From an uncultured delta proteobacterium (GTDB taxonomy: Bacteria; Bdellovibrionota_C; UBA2361; OMII01): DNA of 64,000 nt. This document shows, one piece after another, positions 61,724-64,000 of this stretch; positions within the stretch are counted from its first letter, which is position 1, and each line of letters opens with the position of its first letter. The stretch is from positions 1 to 64,000 of the forward strand of contig CAIVDM010000109.1 in NCBI GenBank assembly GCA_903904735.1. The letters run 5' to 3'. The position numbers were made by a program, and so were the translations under genes. The notes under the pieces were generated by a model. The model saw nothing but the letters and a program-made list of their open reading frames with translations, did no database searches and was not told the DNA's origin.

Positions 61724-63850
61724 TTACTTTCTAAACCGCTCCATATCTTTGGCGGTGAGCATGGTGGCATAGGAGAACCCTGAGGTGTTCCAGGGGTAGT
61801 GGTTGATAGCGTATCGGAAGAACTTCTTTACCGATATCTGGTTGAAATCCGGCACCCACCATCCGCGCAGATTTATGCGGCGTTGAATGTAGCCCTCAGG
61901 AATCTCGCCTGGATCGTACTTCTCCTTCCAGGCCAGGAAGATGTACGCGAACTCTTTGATCTCCTCTGGGGTCTTGAGCGAGAAGCGATATTCATTTGGT
62001 ATGTTTCTAAAATACCAGGTCAAAGGCCATGTGGACTCTCCAGTCGCATAGATGCGCGGCTTAAAGCCATGACGCTCATATATCGCTTCATCGATCATGT
62101 TCTTGGCGTACTCGGCAAGCTCATAGGTCGTGTGGACCTGACTTAAGTACTCAGTCTCCTTTCCGGCGTAGAGATAGTTGGTTTGCACAGCGCCGCGTAT
62201 GCTAAATAGGGCCGCGACGCCAACGATCCAGGCACCGATGTTCGTCGTTCCCAAAAATGTCGTGTCGGCGTTTCGGCTAACCGCGTCCATCTTGGCGATT
62301 CCCACGACGGTCGCCACAAAGATGCCGAACCCAAGGAAGAAGCGATTCTCGAGTGATAAGCGTTCGTTCGGCTCTCCCCATTGCTCGGCGACGAAGATAA
62401 GCCCGAGGAGCATCGCCGCGCATCCGACGACCAGGAGCGCCTTATCAGTTGGGAAGGAGCGATAGTTAATCGGATACTTTTGGAAGTAATCCTGAAAAAA
62501 CAGCCCGAGGTACGGTAGCGAGAAGATAAGCGGGTAGACTGAAAGCCACGGCACCTTCTCTCCGAGGTAGCTATACGAGAAAAAAGTCGCGGCGAAGAAG
62601 TATCCCGCGGCAGCAAGCGTTCTCTCACCGCGCAGCATGTGCTGAATAGTCACAAGTGGAGCGTGAGCGAGAAGGACGAACAGCCCAACGATATCCAGTC
62701 TGTTCTTGAGCTTGGCCAGCTTCCAGATATAATTCTGCTCTATGGTGGCGGGGTCTGTCCCGATCCATGAGAAGAGAATCGCCATCGCGACGAGTCCAGC
62801 GCAGAGTTGGATCTGCGGGAGCGCTCGGCGGTAGAAGAGTATCATCTGAGCTAGTATCGCCACGAAGACGGGCAACTCGTACCATGCGGTCACATATACG
62901 TGAAAGTTGAATGGTCCCTTGATGCGCTCCATCTTGTGATGGGCCGCCCAGTACTCGATCGCTTTGCCTCCAAGTCCAGCCTTGATGCCCTCCATGTATC
63001 GAAATCCCGCTGAGTAGAACCAGCAGTAGATGAGGGCACATGCCGCTAAGCTTACAAAGGTGAGGGGGAGATTCGCTTGAATGAATCGCCCTATTCGCGC
63101 GAGATATGAGTCCTTCTTCTTGAGGACCAGGGTCTGGAAGGCGAACTCAAAGAGCAAGAAGCCGATGAAGATGGCCATCGTGACAAAGACGTTCTCCTTT
63201 GTGCACCACTGAATGGTGATGCCGAGTCCGACTAGGAAAGGCTTCCATGCGCGTGGCGCGAGCGTAAAGCCGAACAGGACACACAGCATGCCTGATATCA
63301 CCCAGTAATCCTCACGGAGGAACCGAGACCAGTATACCATCGTCGGTGAGAACGCGATTACGCCGGTGAGAATGAGGGTCGTGGCGCTCTTGAGGTGCTT
63401 TCGGTAAAGATACGGCACGAGCATGAACAGCGAGCCCATGAGGCACACCGGGGTTCTTGCCGCCCACAGCGAGTCCCCGAACATCGCGTAGATAAAGCGC
63501 ATCGAGTTGTACAGCATCGGTCCATGCAGCATCGGGTCGTACTTGTAGAAATTAGCGTTCGGGAAGTCATAGAAGTAGCGACCATACATGCCGTGGAGTG
63601 ACTCGTCGTGGTGGTATGGGCGCATATCGAGAAGAGTCCAGCGCAGGATGAGCCCGACGACTATTATCGTCGCGTAGAATGCCCACTCAGTGCCGGTAAA
63701 ATATGAGCCGCTCGTCTTCGTCGTCGACTGACTCTCCTTTGACTTTGAGGTGTTGCCTCGGGCGTCTGTGGCTGTCGCTTGGGCTTGCGCTTGATTGTCT
63801 CGCGTCGCTTCGTGTTTCGCTACGCTCGCTTGGGCTGTTTGTTTCGACAT
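61724..63850 (-). CDS. TIGR03663 (Agl23-like) polytopic membrane protein
   Basis: A 708-residue protein with about twelve helices. The first 48 residues are a polar Gln/Thr/Ser-rich cytosolic tail. The first loop after helix 1 carries MRPYHHDESLHGMYGRYFYD, the HDE motif typical of GT-C glycosyltransferases of the PMT/GT39 type and of TIGR03663. MLHGPMLYNSMRFIYAMFG follows. The family is often annotated flippase activity-associated Agl23. It is thought to act on lipid-linked sugars in the membrane. It faces the two DUF2298 genes; these families often occur together. Confidence 0.87.
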   Translation of the reverse strand: MSKQTAQASVAKHEATRDNQAQAQATATDARGNTSKSKESQSTTKTSGSYFTGTEWAFYATIIVVGLILRWTLLDMRPYHHDESLHGMYGRYFYDFPNANFYKYDPMLHGPMLYNSMRFIYAMFGDSLWAARTPVCLMGSLFMLVPYLYRKHLKSATTLILTGVIAFSPTMVYWSRFLREDYWVISGMLCVLFGFTLAPRAWKPFLVGLGITIQWCTKENVFVTMAIFIGFLLFEFAFQTLVLKKKDSYLARIGRFIQANLPLTFVSLAACALIYCWFYSAGFRYMEGIKAGLGGKAIEYWAAHHKMERIKGPFNFHVYVTAWYELPVFVAILAQMILFYRRALPQIQLCAGLVAMAILFSWIGTDPATIEQNYIWKLAKLKNRLDIVGLFVLLAHAPLVTIQHMLRGERTLAAAGYFFAATFFSYSYLGEKVPWLSVYPLIFSLPYLGLFFQDYFQKYPINYRSFPTDKALLVVGCAAMLLGLIFVAEQWGEPNERLSLENRFFLGFGIFVATVVGIAKMDAVSRNADTTFLGTTNIGAWIVGVAALFSIRGAVQTNYLYAGKETEYLSQVHTTYELAEYAKNMIDEAIYERHGFKPRIYATGESTWPLTWYFRNIPNEYRFSLKTPEEIKEFAYIFLAWKEKYDPGEIPEGYIQRRINLRGWWVPDFNQISVKKFFRYAINHYPWNTSGFSYATMLTAKDMERFRK

Positions 63851-63854
63851 ATGA

Positions 63855-64000
63855 TTATACTCCGGTACTTCTATTCCCTACGAGGAGGCCGTTAGTCTCT
63901 TCACTCGGTAGCTCTTGGCTAAACTGTTCTAGTATCTGCTTGGCGACTCTGCGTCCGTAGCGAACCGCGTAGTTCGTTCCTCGGTCCTCGGGATAGATCT
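63855..64000 (-). CDS. 3' end of an unidentified gene, cut by the window edge
   Basis: A leftward open frame enters from the right edge and encodes the C-terminal 47 residues of a protein, from IYPEDRGTNYAVRYGRRVAK to EETNGLLVGNRSTGV, ending in TAA. It stops 4 bases before the TIGR03663 start, so the two genes are probably in one operon. The fragment is too short to assign. Confidence 0.6.
   Translation of the reverse strand, partial: IYPEDRGTNYAVRYGRRVAKQILEQFSQELPSEETNGLLVGNRSTGV

Overview
The window looks like chromosomal DNA of a free-living, probably flagellated, aerobic or microaerobic Gram-negative bacterium. Signs of this are a periplasmic Cu/Zn superoxide dismutase, a System I cytochrome c maturation operon, type IV pilus genes, a FlgM-like anti-sigma factor, two lipoproteins, GT9 (heptosyltransferase-like) enzymes and a YheT-type hydrolase. 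The sigma factor at 15971 resembles the RpoH-like factors of Deltaproteobacteria in the broad sense (Myxococcota, Bdellovibrionota and relatives), and the CxxxY form of CcmE also occurs in that broad group. The lineage is an inference; nothing here fixes a genus. No prophage, CRISPR array or intact insertion sequence was seen, but several REP-like palindromes lie between genes.

Layout. 1-1140: a tRNA cluster (Ser-GCT, Arg-ACG, Ser-TGA, Ser-GGA) with hairpins and a tRNA-derived repeat. 1.1-9.5 kb: rhomboid protease, aconitase, SodC, an NtrC-type regulator, a lipoprotein hydrolase, FlgM-like protein, RlmH and a YbjN/chaperone-like protein. 9.9-15.6 kb: an ABC exporter, then a leftward group with a lipoprotein, a type IV pilin, a PilC/GspF protein and a 469-residue unknown. 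16-17 kb: RpoH-like sigma factor. 17.0-38.9 kb: a glycosylation locus around one giant gene. 39-46.9 kb: ccmE-F-I-A-B, a Cys-rich secreted protein, ccmC-D, engB and ribE. 47-56.7 kb: housekeeping and small membrane genes, secA and hemW. 56.9-64 kb: two tandem DUF2298 membrane proteins facing an Agl23/TIGR03663 membrane protein.

The most striking part is 17.0-38.9 kb. A 3,286-residue protein (23676-33536, minus strand) consists mostly of about 2,940 residues of Ser-rich units of 21 and 28 residues, all multiples of seven. The units have a hydrophobic 3-4 heptad pattern and dense Asn-x-Ser/Thr sequons. It has no cleavable signal peptide, and its non-repetitive ends resemble the conserved helical ends of flagellin. 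On either side lie two TPR-GT41 (OGT/HMW1C-type) glycosyltransferases, two GT9 enzymes that share a Cys motif (one fused to a methyltransferase), a double GT2 protein, two paralogous small DxD glycosyltransferases and two further methyltransferases. My inference is a cytoplasmic glycosylation system that modifies a giant flagellin-like or fibre-forming protein before export.

The two DUF2298 proteins and the TIGR03663 protein at the right end are polytopic membrane proteins of families linked to lipid-linked sugar transfer. They may supply a second, membrane-based glycosylation route.
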